A stretch of 64,000 bases of DNA from Nocardioides_C sp963700955. Its GTDB lineage: Bacteria > Actinomycetota > Actinomycetes > Propionibacteriales > Nocardioidaceae. Where the stretch lies: contig CAVOZH010000008.1 in assembly GCA_963700955.1 (NCBI GenBank), forward strand, positions 186,001 to 250,000, written 5' to 3'. Position 1 is the stretch's first letter, and every line of letters begins with the position of its first letter. Below the pieces are notes generated by a model that had not been told where the DNA came from, made no database searches, and saw nothing but the letters and a program-made list of their open reading frames with translations. Made by a program: the position numbers and the translations under genes. This document shows positions 17,748 through 26,349 of the stretch, one piece after another.

Positions 17748-18040
17748 GCACAAGCGCCTGCTCCGTCTGAGGATCTCCGCTGGTTGCTAGCCGATGCTGG
17801 CGTGAGCGATGCCGAGAAGCGGGGCCGCGGCTGCGCCCGTCCGGTACGGCTGGTCGGCTCGACGGTGGTAGTCAACAAAGTCGACCGGCGAGGTCGGCCA
17901 CCACTACTCCTCGAGCCAGGAGCTCGACGGCACCACCTACGTGCGCTGCGGGAACCGGCGCGCCGAGGTCTGTCCCTCGTGCAGCACGGAGTACAAGGGC
18001 GACGCCTGGCATCTGATCACTGGTGCGGGTCAAGGGTGAG
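17748..18040 (+). pseudogene. RepSA-like replication initiator remnant (AICE)
   Basis: Two frames joined by a shift at ~17880 read WLLADAGVSDAEKRGRGCAR, then VRLVGSTVVVNKV, then TGEVGHHYSSSQELDGTTYV, then RCGNRRAEVCPSCSTEYKGD and AWHLITGAG. The Cys-rich CGNRRAxVCPSC block is typical of the N-terminal part of RepSA-type replication initiators of pSAM2-like actinobacterial integrative elements. It then breaks off and runs directly into integrase sequence. Both the frameshift and the truncation make it nonfunctional. The family assignment is from memory of the motif. Confidence 0.65.
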
Positions 18041-18489
18041 GGCCTACTGCGTAAGGGCACCAAGAGTCGAGCGGGGGAGCGGACCCTTCCTCTTCCTGTG
18101 AGTGCGGTCGCGATGCTGCAACGGCGGTTCATGTCCGGGCAAGACTCGACCAGCCGGTGTTCCCCGACGTGAACGGGGGCTTCCGGGACCCGGCCAACAC
18201 AAGGCGCGAGCTCCGCGAGGCGAGGGGCAAGGAGACGCTGGCGTGGATCACCTCGCACACCTTCCGCAAGACCGCCGCGACGATCCTCGACGAGGCCGCG
18301 CTGTCCGCTCGCCTGGTCGCGGATCAGCTCGGGCACAGCCGGCCGTCGATGACCCAGGACGTCTACATGGGTCGCCGGGCGGTGGACTCGCAGGCGGCGC
18401 TCGCGCTGGAGGCTGCGTTAAGAGGCATGACGCTCGAAGAGATAAAGCGTGGCAAAAGCGTGGCCAATGAAAAAGGTCAGACACCGTGA
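18023..18489 (+). pseudogene. Tyrosine integrase remnant, 5'-truncated and frameshifted
   Basis: The frame from 18023 reads VRVKGEGLLRKGTKSRAGER and continues to ~18150. After a one-base deletion near 18154 the next frame reads PVFPDVNGGFRDPANTRREL, then SHTFRKTAATILDEA, LVADQLGHSRPSMTQDVYMG and GRRAVDSQAALALEAAL. The H-x2-R, G-H and Tyr nucleophile motifs of the catalytic domain are present, but the N-terminal DNA-binding domain and the first catalytic Arg are missing. It reads into the tRNA-Lys att site, as expected for a tRNA-specific integrase, and is fused directly to the Rep remnant. It is not functional as it stands. Confidence 0.8.
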
Positions 18490-18510
18490 GGGCGTCTGAC
18501 CTGGTGTTTT
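18475..18510 (+). terminator. Integrase terminator, right copy
   Basis: GGTCAGAC (18475-18482) pairs with GTCTGACC (18494-18501), followed by a TGGTGTTTT tail. It overlaps the last codons of the integrase remnant and ends one base before the tRNA-Lys repeat. Confidence 0.65.
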
Positions 18511-18584
<74 letters not shown>

Positions 18585-18697
18585 GCGAAGCGAGTGGAAC
18601 TCTAGCAACACAGTCCGCCCACCACGAAATCGAGCCCCTGTGACGACCGGCACCCACCGCAACGACGGTCGACGCCGGTCGCCAGTCGGACCAAGGC

Positions 18698-19150
18698 TCA
18701 GCCGGCGAGCAGGGTGTCGAGCTTCGTGAAGGAGCTGTTCCAGCCTTCCCGGGCGTTGCCGACGAAGTCTTCCTTGTAGGGCCCCTGATGGATGACCAGC
18801 CGGGTCTTGCCCTCTTCGTCGTGGAGCTCGAGGCGCAGATCGATCCGCTCGGCGCCGAAGAGCTCAGCCATCTCGCCTGACAGGTCCTCGTGGACGACGA
18901 GAAGCTCGGGCTCGACGATCTCGTCGAAGATCCCCTCCGAGGCGCCACCGGGCGGGTAGCTCGGGTCATCCGGCACCATCGTGAACCGCTGGTGACCGCC
19001 GACCCGGAGATCGACGTCCACGCTCTCGCGGGGGACTGAGTACCCGACAGGGCCGAACCACTGAGCCAGCTGGTCGGGATCGGTGAACGCCTTCCACACC
19101 AGCTCGCGCGGTGCGTCGAAGACTCGCTCGATGTGCAGTTCTGCTGTCAT
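18698..19150 (-). CDS. AHSA1/SRPBCC domain protein
   Basis: A 150-aa START-like protein of the AHSA1 (Aha1 C-terminal-like) group. It begins with ERVFDAPRELVWKAFTDPDQ, followed by WFGP and the acidic strand GIFDEIVEPELLVV; the C terminus EGWNSSFTKLDTLLAG is typical. In bacteria, such proteins very often sit next to an ArsR regulator, as here: the gene starts 27 bp after the ArsR stop on the same strand, so the pair forms an operon. The ligand or role is unknown; the family is often annotated as an activator of Hsp90 without evidence in bacteria. Confidence 0.88.
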   Translation of the reverse strand: MTAELHIERVFDAPRELVWKAFTDPDQLAQWFGPVGYSVPRESVDVDLRVGGHQRFTMVPDDPSYPPGGASEGIFDEIVEPELLVVHEDLSGEMAELFGAERIDLRLELHDEEGKTRLVIHQGPYKEDFVGNAREGWNSSFTKLDTLLAG

Positions 19151-19177
19151 GGTCTTGCCTCTCGTGCGGGGTGGCCG

Positions 19178-19519
19178 TCAGCCACCGTTGTCCTGTTCCT
19201 GCTTCATGCGTTTGAGGTGGGCGTCGAGCCGGTCGAGCCTGGTGTCCCAGAGCTCGCGGTACGGCTCCACCCAGTCGATGACCTCCCGAAGGGTCTCGGC
19301 CTGCAGCGTGCTCGAGCGCCATTGCGCCGAACGACTCCTCGTGATGAGACCTGCTTGCTCGAGCACCTTCAGGTGCCTTGAGATCGCGGGGAGGCTGATG
19401 GAGAACGGCTCGGCAAGCTCCGAGACGGTCGCGTCGCCCTCGGCGAGACGGGCCAGGATCGCCCTTCGCGTCGGGTCGGCCAGCGCCGAGAAGATCACGC
19501 TCAGCCGGTCGTTCGCCAT
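19178..19519 (-). CDS. ArsR-family winged-helix repressor
   Basis: A 113-aa ArsR/SmtB regulator. The winged helix spans residues ~5-85 (FSALADPTRRAILARLAEG, ATVSELAEPFSISLPAISRH, LKVLEQAGLI). It lacks the CxC metal motif, so it is the metal-independent type usually paired with AHSA1 genes. The start is ATG 19519, with AGG ~8 nt upstream. A symmetrical palindrome (19522-19557) directly abuts the start, pointing to autoregulation of this gene and the downstream SRPBCC gene. Confidence 0.9.
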   Translation of the reverse strand: MANDRLSVIFSALADPTRRAILARLAEGDATVSELAEPFSISLPAISRHLKVLEQAGLITRSRSAQWRSSTLQAETLREVIDWVEPYRELWDTRLDRLDAHLKRMKQEQDNGG

Positions 19520-19521
19520 CT

Positions 19522-19557
19522 GTTTAACCTCTGTGTTAATTAACTGATCTGTTAAAC
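19522..19557 (-). promoter_or_regulatory. Palindromic operator of the ArsR/AHSA1 operon
   Basis: GTTTAAC (19522-19528) and GTTAAAC (19551-19557) are exact inverted repeats, and the central TTAATTAA (19536-19543) is itself palindromic on the same axis. This AT-rich element stands out in GC-rich DNA and ends three bases before the arsR start codon. It should block transcription when bound. Confidence 0.7.
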
Positions 19558-19686
19558 ATACTCGTTGAGGGGCGCCTGTCAAGAGAAGGGACGAGCTTCT
19601 TCGGCGACCCATCCGCGGACGGTCGGCGTGCGAACTACAGTCGCAACCCAGGGCCGCACGGCCGTTCGACCCACCAGGAGGCCTCG

Positions 19687-20265
19687 ATGCCCGAGCCCGA
19701 TCTGAGGCTGGTGTCCCCACAGGGGCCGGCCGATGTCGACGACCTCATGCGCCAAGCGGCTCGCGGCGACTCGCAGGCCTTCGAGACGCTGTACGACGAG
19801 CTCTCCCCAGCGGTCTACGGCCTGGCGCGACGAGTCGTCAGGGACCCGGCCAGGGCCGAGGACGTCACGCAGGAGGTCTTCCTCGACGTGTGGCGCAAGG
19901 CCACGAGGTTCGACGTCGCCCGGGGCAAGGCGAAGACCTGGGTCATGACGATCGCCCATCGTCGGGCGGTCGACGCCGTACGTCGGAGCGAGGCCCAGAA
20001 GCGACAGGACCACCAGGGAGCACCCGACGAGGTCTCCCACGATGAACCCGCGGACGCCCTGATCCAGGCCGAGGAGCACGGCGCGGTCAGGGACTGTCTC
20101 GAGACGCTGACCGACCTGCAGCTGGAGTCGGTGCGGCTCGCGTACTTCAACGGATACACCTATGGCGAGGTGGCGACCCTGCTCGACAAGCCACTTCCGA
20201 CGATCAAGACGAGAATGAGAGACGGCCTGATCCGTCTCCGCGACTGCTTGGAGGGGGCACGATGA
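19687..20265 (+). CDS. sigK: ECF RNA polymerase sigma factor, SigK-like
   Basis: A 192-aa group 4 sigma factor. Region 2 (~residues 23-92) contains ARGDSQAFETLYDELSPAVY and AEDVTQEVFLDVWRKA. Region 4 (~130-185) contains LTDLQLESVRLAYFNGYTYG and the recognition helix KPLPTIKTRMRDGLIRLRDCL. It starts at ATG 19687 with AGGAGG 6-7 nt upstream. Its stop overlaps the start of the anti-sigma gene (ATGA). SigK assignment follows from the RskA-type partner; in mycobacteria this pair controls secreted antigens, but the regulon here is not evident. Confidence 0.9.
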   Translation: MPEPDLRLVSPQGPADVDDLMRQAARGDSQAFETLYDELSPAVYGLARRVVRDPARAEDVTQEVFLDVWRKATRFDVARGKAKTWVMTIAHRRAVDAVRRSEAQKRQDHQGAPDEVSHDEPADALIQAEEHGAVRDCLETLTDLQLESVRLAYFNGYTYGEVATLLDKPLPTIKTRMRDGLIRLRDCLEGAR

Positions 20266-20984
20266 GCACCGAGCTGCACACGCTCTCCGGCGCCTATGCC
20301 CTCAACGCATTGAGCGCGGAAGAGGCGAGCCAGTTCCGCCGTCATCTCGAGGCATGCCCGGCCTGTCGTCAGGAGGTCCGGGAGCTGCAGCAGGCGGCGG
20401 CCACGATGGGCGCCAGCGAAGCAGCGCCGCCCCCGCCCTACCTGAAGGAAAGGGTGCTCGGCGCCGCCGACCGCACCCCGCAGCTGCCGCCGGTCTCCAG
20501 CCCCGGCAACGTGATCCAGGTGCCCCGCCACTGGTGGGGTGCGCCGCTTCTCGTGGCTGCGGCCGCCGTGGTGCTGATCGTCGCGGGCGTCCTAGGCATC
20601 AGCCAGCTCCTGGACAACGGGCCGGCTGAGCGGCAGAGCCTCCTCGCGGAGGGCGTCGTGAAGGTCTTCCGGGCCGACGACGCCAACACCGCGACCATGG
20701 AGACCAAGAACGGCGGCACGATCTCGGTGGCCACCTCGCCGAAGCTGGGGGAGATGGCGGTCGACACCGAGCACCTCCCACCGCTGGACAAGAAGCACGT
20801 CTACCAGCTCTGGGCGATCCACCAGGGTTCGGTGGCCTCGGTGGGTGTCCTCGAGCCGCAGAAGGGCGCGTCCATGGCGATGCCCGAGCCCGACACCGAG
20901 GTGGCGATCACCGTCGAGCCCGCCGGCGGGTCGAAGCAGCCCACGACCGACCCGATCATGCAGGTGAACCCGAGCGACGTCTGA
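20262..20984 (+). CDS. rskA: Anti-sigma-K factor, RskA-like
   Basis: A 240-aa membrane anti-sigma factor. The cytoplasmic N terminus has the LSGAYALNALSAEEASQFRRH and C-x2-C zinc-finger-like segment (HLEACPACRQEVREL). One transmembrane helix lies at ~96-116 (PLLVAAAAVVLIVAGVLGI), and the RskA extracellular domain follows (~120-235, with YQLWAIHQGSVASVGVL and VAITVEPAGGS). It overlaps sigK by four bases (ATGA), giving translational coupling and balanced production. Release of SigK by regulated proteolysis is known for the family. Confidence 0.9.
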   Translation: MSTELHTLSGAYALNALSAEEASQFRRHLEACPACRQEVRELQQAAATMGASEAAPPPPYLKERVLGAADRTPQLPPVSSPGNVIQVPRHWWGAPLLVAAAAVVLIVAGVLGISQLLDNGPAERQSLLAEGVVKVFRADDANTATMETKNGGTISVATSPKLGEMAVDTEHLPPLDKKHVYQLWAIHQGSVASVGVLEPQKGASMAMPEPDTEVAITVEPAGGSKQPTTDPIMQVNPSDV

Positions 20985-21022
20985 CGGAGTCTCGACCAGC
21001 CCTGGCGGCGGCGTCGACGCGG

Positions 21023-22606
21023 TCAGTCGGCGTTGTGTTCCTCCAGCACGGCCTGCGCTGCGTTGTGCCCGCCGATGCCGCTGACCGCTCCGCCACGCCG
21101 CGCGCCGGAGCCGCACAGCAGCACGTTCTCGACGTCGGTGGCCACGCCCCACCGCTGTGCGGCGCTGTCGATCCGCGACCGGTTGGGTGACCACGGCCAC
21201 GACAGGTCGCCATGGAAGATGTGGCCGCCCGGCATCGCGAGCGCCTGGTCGATGTCCTGAGGTGTCTTGGCCTCGATGCACGGCTTGCCGTCGGCGTCGA
21301 GGGTCAGGCAGTTCTCGATCGGCTCCTCGAGGTGCTCGTTGATCGCGTCGAGCACCCGCTCCACTGCCTCGTCGCGGCGGGCGTCGAGGTCACCGTCGAA
21401 CAGGTTCGAGGGCATGTGCACGCCGAAGTACGTGAGCGTGTGCTTCCCGGAGTCGGCCAGATCGCCGAGGATCGAGGGGTCGGTCAGCGAGTGGCAGTAC
21501 AGCTCGCCCGGCGGCAGGGTGGGGATCCCCCCGGCCGCGGCCTCCTCGTAGGACTTCTGGAGCTGGCTGTAGTCCTCCGCGACGTGGAACGTGCCGGCGA
21601 AGGCGACCTCCGGGTCGGCGCCGGACTTCAGGCGCGGCAGCCGGTCGAGCAGGAAGTTGATCTTCAGCTGGGATCCGACCGGGGGCTCGGCCGGCTCCTC
21701 ACCGAGAAGGATCTGGAGCACCCAGGGTGCGACGTTGGACAGCACCCAGCGAGCCTCCACGTTGTGGCTCTCGTCGCCGTCGTGCCACTCGATGTCGGCC
21801 TTGGTTCCGTCGGCCTCGATGCGGCTCACGCCGGCACCGGTGATGATCTCCGCCCCCGCGCGCCGCGCTGCGTCGGCAAGGGCGTCGGTGACCGCGCCCA
21901 TGCCGCCCACCGGAACCCTCCACTCGCCGGTGCCGTTGCCCACCACGTGGTACAGGAAGCAGCGGTTCTGGATGAGAGTGGCGTCGTTCATGTCCGCGAA
22001 CGTGCCGATCAGCGCATCGGTGGCGATCACGCCGCGGACCGTGTCGTCGGCGAACCGCTCCTCGATCACCCGACCCAGCGGTTGGGCCACGAAGGCATCC
22101 CAGGCCTTGGCGTCGACGAGCTCCCGCATCTCCTTCTCGGGGCGCAAGGGCTCGAGGAGGGTGGGCGCGACGGCCTGGGCGAAGTCGGAGACCTCGCCGT
22201 AGAACGACCGCCAAGCGTCGTACTCCTCGTCGGACCCCGTCAACGCGCGGAACGACTCGGCGGTCAGCGTCCCCTCGGGACGCTCGACGAGCAGGCCGGT
22301 GTGCTTGCCGTCCCTGACGACCGGCGTGTACGACGCGGTCCTGCGCGACTTCAGCTCGAGGTCGAGCTCGAGGTCGTCGATGATCTGTTGCGGCAGAAGG
22401 CTGACCAGGTAGGAGTAGCGCGAGAGCCGCGCCTCGAGGCCGGAGAAGGCCTGGGTGCTGATCGCGGCCCCGCCGGTCTGCTCGAGACGCTCGAGCACCA
22501 GGACGGACAGTCCGGCCTTGGCGAGATAGGTGGCCGAGACCAGGCCGTTGTGGCCGCCTCCGACGATGACGACGTCGTACTTGTCTAGCTTGCTACCTGA
22601 AGTCAC
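21023..22606 (-). CDS. Phytoene-dehydrogenase-like FAD oxidoreductase (PYROXD2-like)
   Basis: A 527-aa flavoprotein of the COG1233 group. The N-terminal Rossmann motif (VVIVGGGHNGLVSATYLAKAG, split around residue 12-32) binds FAD, and the C-terminal signature LLCGSGARRGGAVSGIGGHNAA closes the FAD site. Overall it resembles PYROXD2-type oxidoreductases rather than true carotenoid desaturases, and no carotenoid genes are nearby. The GTG start at 22606 lies six nt after TAGCGT with no Shine-Dalgarno sequence, suggesting a leaderless mRNA. It is divergent from the pirin gene (74-bp gap) and convergent with rskA (38 bp). The substrate is unknown. Confidence 0.85.
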   Translation of the reverse strand: MTSGSKLDKYDVVIVGGGHNGLVSATYLAKAGLSVLVLERLEQTGGAAISTQAFSGLEARLSRYSYLVSLLPQQIIDDLELDLELKSRRTASYTPVVRDGKHTGLLVERPEGTLTAESFRALTGSDEEYDAWRSFYGEVSDFAQAVAPTLLEPLRPEKEMRELVDAKAWDAFVAQPLGRVIEERFADDTVRGVIATDALIGTFADMNDATLIQNRCFLYHVVGNGTGEWRVPVGGMGAVTDALADAARRAGAEIITGAGVSRIEADGTKADIEWHDGDESHNVEARWVLSNVAPWVLQILLGEEPAEPPVGSQLKINFLLDRLPRLKSGADPEVAFAGTFHVAEDYSQLQKSYEEAAAGGIPTLPPGELYCHSLTDPSILGDLADSGKHTLTYFGVHMPSNLFDGDLDARRDEAVERVLDAINEHLEEPIENCLTLDADGKPCIEAKTPQDIDQALAMPGGHIFHGDLSWPWSPNRSRIDSAAQRWGVATDVENVLLCGSGARRGGAVSGIGGHNAAQAVLEEHNAD

Positions 22607-22680
22607 GGGAGCACGCTACCTGCCTCGGTGTGCGCGCTCCGACCCTGGCAAACTGTTGAATGTTGAACTATCGTTGTTGC
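22607..22680. promoter_or_regulatory. Divergent leaderless promoters, oxidoreductase/pirin
   Basis: Minus strand: TAGCGT (22618-22613) followed by six nt and GTG 22606. Plus strand: TATCGT (22669-22674) followed by six nt and ATG 22681, with TTGAAT upstream and the direct repeat GTTGAATGTTGAAC overlapping the promoter. A regulator could bind that repeat. Confidence 0.55.
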
Positions 22681-23664
22681 ATGCCAGCACTGACCGTCGA
22701 AGACCTCACCGTCCTGCCCCGGATCACCGGCCCTGGGCTAGGCGACACCGTCCGCCCTGTGGTCCAGGTGACCGAGGCGCCGCGGGGGTTCGAGGGAGAG
22801 GGCTTCCCGGTACGACGAGCGTTCGCCGGTGTCGACCTCGCGCTGCTCGACCCCTTCATCCACATGGACCAGATGGGGGAGGTGGAGTACGCCCCCGGCG
22901 AGCCGAAGGGCACTCCGTGGCACCCGCATCGTGGCTTCGAGACGGTCACGTACATGATCGACGGCCTGTTCGACCACCAGGACTCCAACGGCGGTGGCGG
23001 CAGCATCACCGACGGCGACACGCAGTGGATGACCGCCGGCTCCGGCCTGTTGCACATCGAGGCGCCGCCGGAGTGGCTCGTGCAGAAGGGCGGCCTCTTC
23101 CACGGCGTCCAGCTGTGGGTGAACCTCCCGCGCGCGCAGAAGCTGGTGGCGCCGCGTTACCAGGACCTCCGCGCGGGTCAGGTCGGACTCGTCACGAGCG
23201 CCGACGCGGGCGCGCTCGTGCGGATCATCGCCGGTGAGGTGGCGGGTCAGGCGGGCCCGGGCGCCACGCACACCCCGATGACGATGGTGCACGCGACGCT
23301 CGCGCCGACCGCGGCGCTCGACATGCCGTGGGACCCGGAGTTCAACGCGCTCGTCTACGTGCTGAGCGGCGAGGGTGCGGTCGGCCCCGACCGCCGTCCC
23401 ATCCGCTCCGGCAGTCTCGCCGTGCTCGGTCGCGGCGACTTCGTGAGCGTGGCTGCGAACCGTACGCAGGAGAGCCGCAGCGCCGCTCTCGACGTGCTCG
23501 TCATCGGCGGCAAGCCGATCCGTGAACCGGTGGCCTGGGCCGGCCCGTTCGTGATGAACACCAAGGCCGAGGTGCTGGCGGCCTTCGCGGACTTCCAGGC
23601 TGGTCGCCTCGGCCGGATCCCGGCCGTTCACGGGGCGCCGACCGAGATCGTCTCCGGCGACTGA
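22681..23664 (+). CDS. Pirin family protein
   Basis: A 327-aa bicupin. The N-terminal pirin domain (~50-170) has the metal-ligand motif HPHRGFETVTYMIDG, with a further His in the GSGLLHIE segment; the C-terminal cupin spans ~200-300. Bacterial pirins are implicated in quercetin dioxygenase activity or redox-responsive regulation; which applies here is unclear. The start at ATG 22681 is leaderless by pattern (TATCGT six nt upstream). An upstream in-frame ATG (22660) lies within the promoter and was rejected. Confidence 0.9.
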   Translation: MPALTVEDLTVLPRITGPGLGDTVRPVVQVTEAPRGFEGEGFPVRRAFAGVDLALLDPFIHMDQMGEVEYAPGEPKGTPWHPHRGFETVTYMIDGLFDHQDSNGGGGSITDGDTQWMTAGSGLLHIEAPPEWLVQKGGLFHGVQLWVNLPRAQKLVAPRYQDLRAGQVGLVTSADAGALVRIIAGEVAGQAGPGATHTPMTMVHATLAPTAALDMPWDPEFNALVYVLSGEGAVGPDRRPIRSGSLAVLGRGDFVSVAANRTQESRSAALDVLVIGGKPIREPVAWAGPFVMNTKAEVLAAFADFQAGRLGRIPAVHGAPTEIVSGD

Positions 23665-23677
23665 GCTCCATCGCCCG

Positions 23678-23703
23678 ACAGCCGCCGTCGGCCGTTCGGC
23701 TGT
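23678..23703 (+). terminator. Possible terminator after pirin gene
   Basis: ACAGCCG (23678-23684) pairs with CGGCTGT (23697-23703), starting 13 bp past the stop codon. The stem is short and the T tract is weak. Confidence 0.35.
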
Positions 23704-23848
23704 TGAAACATTCCTCCTGCCTCATGAATGCGCAATTGCACGAAGATGCAGCGAATTTGTCTAGGTTTGCGCCCCTTGCGCTCTTAGCGTTGCCGGGTTC
23801 AGTGCGACCGGATCGGTCGCGCTTTCTCAGTTGGAGGGGACCCACTTC

Positions 23849-25789
23849 ATGCGTTATCGCTCCATGCTCGCGGTCGCGGCCGTCGCAGCCCTGGCTGCTA
23901 CGACGACCATCGTCACCGCGACCACCTCGACCGCGGTCGACACGACCTCTGTGACGGTCAACCAGTCATCCCAGCCGGCAGGCTCGTTCGCGCTCAGCGG
24001 CCAGGCGGCCGCCCACTACAAGCTGCCTTCCGGCATGCGCGAGCTGCACACGGCCACCTTCCCGGACGGACGCACCCAGACCCGCTACCAGCAGATGGTC
24101 GACGGCGCCTCCGTGTTCGGCGGGCAGATCACGATCATCCGCAGCGCCGCCGGCGAGGCCGAGACGGTCGTCGGCGCCCACTTCCCGGCGCTGCAGGCCA
24201 AGAACAAGGCCCGGCTGACCAAGAGCGAGGCCAAGCAGAAGGTCGCCAAGGAGATCGGGACCGAGGGTGACTTCGACAGCACCCTGCGCATCGACCCCAA
24301 GACCGGCCGCCTCTTCTACCAGGTGCAGAGCATCCGGTCCGACGAGCGTCCCGTGCGCTGGGTCGACGCGACCACGGGCGAGACCGTCAAGGCGTTCGAC
24401 GCCGTCGCCAAGGGCGAAGGGATCGGCGTCAAGGGCGACACCAAGAGCGTCGACAGCACGCTGACGACCGCCGGCGACTACCGGATGCTGTCGAAGGACA
24501 ACCGTCAGTCCACCTACGACGCGATGAACACCGGCCGCACGACGCCGCTGCAGGTCAAGCCGATGACCGACGCCGACGACGTCTGGGACGCGCCCGGGAT
24601 GACCAGCCCCGGCCAGGCCGCAGGCGTCGACGCGCACTACTACGCCAACGTGGTGGACGACTTCTACGGCGACACGTTCGGCCGCAACAGCATCGACGAC
24701 GCGGGTATGAAGATCATCTCGGTCGTCCACTACGGACAGGGCTACTGCAACGCCTTCTGGAACGGGTCCTACATGACCTACGGCGACGGCAACGGCACCA
24801 CCTGCAAGTCGCTGTCGGGCGGTCTCGACGTGGACGGCCACGAGCTCACGCACGGCGTCACCGAGCACACCTCCGGCCTCATCTACGAGAACGAGTCCGG
24901 GGCGCTCAACGAGGCGTTCAGCGACATGATGGGCAACACGATCGAGTTCTACGCGGCCAAGCACAACCTCGACCCGGTCGCGCAGCCGGACTTCCTGATC
25001 GGTGAGGACGTCATCAACCAGGCAGGTGACCCGACGCCGGGCTTCCGGAACATGGGCGACCCCATGCAGGACGGCGACCCGAGCCACATCTCGCAGCAGT
25101 ACACCGGTACGTCGGACAACGGCGGCGTTCACACCAACAGCGGCATCGCCAACCACGCCTACTACCTGACCGTGAACGGTGGGTCCAACGCCAGCTGCAC
25201 CGCGAACCAGTACCACGGGGTCCTGCTCCGCGGTAAGGACTGCAGCGTCGTCGTCCCCGCCGTCGGCCTCGACACGGCGGCGCAGGTCTTCTACGACGGC
25301 TTCACCAGCCTCCCGGAGTACGCCAACTTCTGCGACGCCCGCAACGCGACGGCCGCGGCGGCCGGCGGGTCCAAGACCGGCAAGCAGAACCCGACGGCCA
25401 AGGCCGTGGGCCTGGCCTGGGACGCCGTCGGTGTCCACAACGGCTGCAAGGAAGGCACCCCGCCCCCGCCGCCGTGCGAGGGCTCGGCCAACGCCACCCT
25501 GCCGATCCAGTCGCCGCACCCGTACGGCAACAACGGTGACTGCACCTGGACCTACGACAACGGGGCCGCGGGCTTCAAGTTCCACTTCACGCTGATGGAC
25601 ATGGAGCAGGACTACGACTACGTCTACGTCAAGGACGCGGCCGGGAACGTGCTGAACACCTACACCGGCAACATCCCCGGCGGGTTCGACTCGGCCTGCA
25701 TCCCGACCTCGACCGGCTCGGTGCAGATGACCAGCGACCCGGCCGTCACCGGACAGGGCTTCACCATCGACTCGGTGACACCCTGCTGA
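23849..25789 (+). CDS. Secreted M4 (thermolysin-like) metallopeptidase
   Basis: A 646-aa secreted zinc protease. A Sec signal peptide spans ~1-30, followed by an FTP/PepSY propeptide (~45-190) and an M4 catalytic domain. The zinc site is HELTH (H331, E332, H335) with E355 in GALNEAFSDMMG, and the second His motif is NGGVHTNSGIANHAYY. A C-terminal ~100-residue domain after a Pro-rich linker has two Cys and the YDYVYVKDAAGN motif, resembling a CUB or proprotein-convertase-like jelly roll. The start is ATG 23849, nine nt after GGAGGGG. It is monocistronic, followed by a strong hairpin. Confidence 0.93.
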   Translation: MRYRSMLAVAAVAALAATTTIVTATTSTAVDTTSVTVNQSSQPAGSFALSGQAAAHYKLPSGMRELHTATFPDGRTQTRYQQMVDGASVFGGQITIIRSAAGEAETVVGAHFPALQAKNKARLTKSEAKQKVAKEIGTEGDFDSTLRIDPKTGRLFYQVQSIRSDERPVRWVDATTGETVKAFDAVAKGEGIGVKGDTKSVDSTLTTAGDYRMLSKDNRQSTYDAMNTGRTTPLQVKPMTDADDVWDAPGMTSPGQAAGVDAHYYANVVDDFYGDTFGRNSIDDAGMKIISVVHYGQGYCNAFWNGSYMTYGDGNGTTCKSLSGGLDVDGHELTHGVTEHTSGLIYENESGALNEAFSDMMGNTIEFYAAKHNLDPVAQPDFLIGEDVINQAGDPTPGFRNMGDPMQDGDPSHISQQYTGTSDNGGVHTNSGIANHAYYLTVNGGSNASCTANQYHGVLLRGKDCSVVVPAVGLDTAAQVFYDGFTSLPEYANFCDARNATAAAAGGSKTGKQNPTAKAVGLAWDAVGVHNGCKEGTPPPPPCEGSANATLPIQSPHPYGNNGDCTWTYDNGAAGFKFHFTLMDMEQDYDYVYVKDAAGNVLNTYTGNIPGGFDSACIPTSTGSVQMTSDPAVTGQGFTIDSVTPC

Positions 25790-25817
25790 TCCAGCGCTGA
25801 GTCACGACGCCACAACG

Positions 25818-25856
25818 CACGGCCCCGGCCCGAGAACCTCTCGGACCGGGGCCGTG
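25818..25856 (+). terminator. Terminator after the M4 peptidase gene
   Basis: An 18-bp stem (25818-25835 with 25839-25856) with one mismatch and a three-base loop, GC-rich, 29 bp beyond the stop. There is no T tract, as is usual in high-GC genomes. Confidence 0.7.
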
Positions 25857-25923
25857 TGAGGTTCCACGCCGTAACCCCACGGGTCCCGTCTGCGTTGATC
25901 AGACGACAGAAGGGGGTGACCGG

Positions 25924-26301
25924 ATGCGCCGTAGACAGCGAAGCTTCGTCGAGCTTCTCGTCCGCTCGCTCGCCTTCTCCGGCCTCCTCTACGCGGTTGT
26001 CTTCGTGTACGCCGTACAGGCCACCCTGCTGAGCCCCGACTCAGGGGCCTCCGCCTCCGTCGATCCCGGTCCGGGAGCACTCGACCAGCTGAGTGCGCTG
26101 CCGACCTGGAGACCCGTCCACGCGAAGCGCTTCCCCGGGTGCGTCGACATGGCGCGGTGGACGCAGTCCCATGTGCCCGCGTCCGTGGTCGTGGTCCGGC
26201 GTGACGGTGACCTGGCCCGGCTGCAGTTCGACGAGGCGTTCCGCCGCGCGAAGAGTCCTTCCTCGGCGGACGACGTGTGGACCATCGGCGCCTGCGGCTG
26301 A
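25924..26301 (+). CDS. Hypothetical membrane-anchored protein
   Basis: A 125-aa protein with a basic N terminus and one hydrophobic helix at ~12-34 (VRSLAFSGLLYAVVFVYAV). A short extracytoplasmic domain follows with two Cys (one in RFPGCVDMARW, one at the C terminus in WTIGACG), which could form a disulfide. AGAAGGGGGTG precedes the ATG. I do not recognise the family. It stands alone between the protease terminator and tRNA-His. Confidence 0.65.
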   Translation: MRRRQRSFVELLVRSLAFSGLLYAVVFVYAVQATLLSPDSGASASVDPGPGALDQLSALPTWRPVHAKRFPGCVDMARWTQSHVPASVVVVRRDGDLARLQFDEAFRRAKSPSSADDVWTIGACG

Positions 26302-26349
26302 CCCCGACAACGAGACAGGGCCCCCGTCGTCGACGAGGACCCTGCTGAC

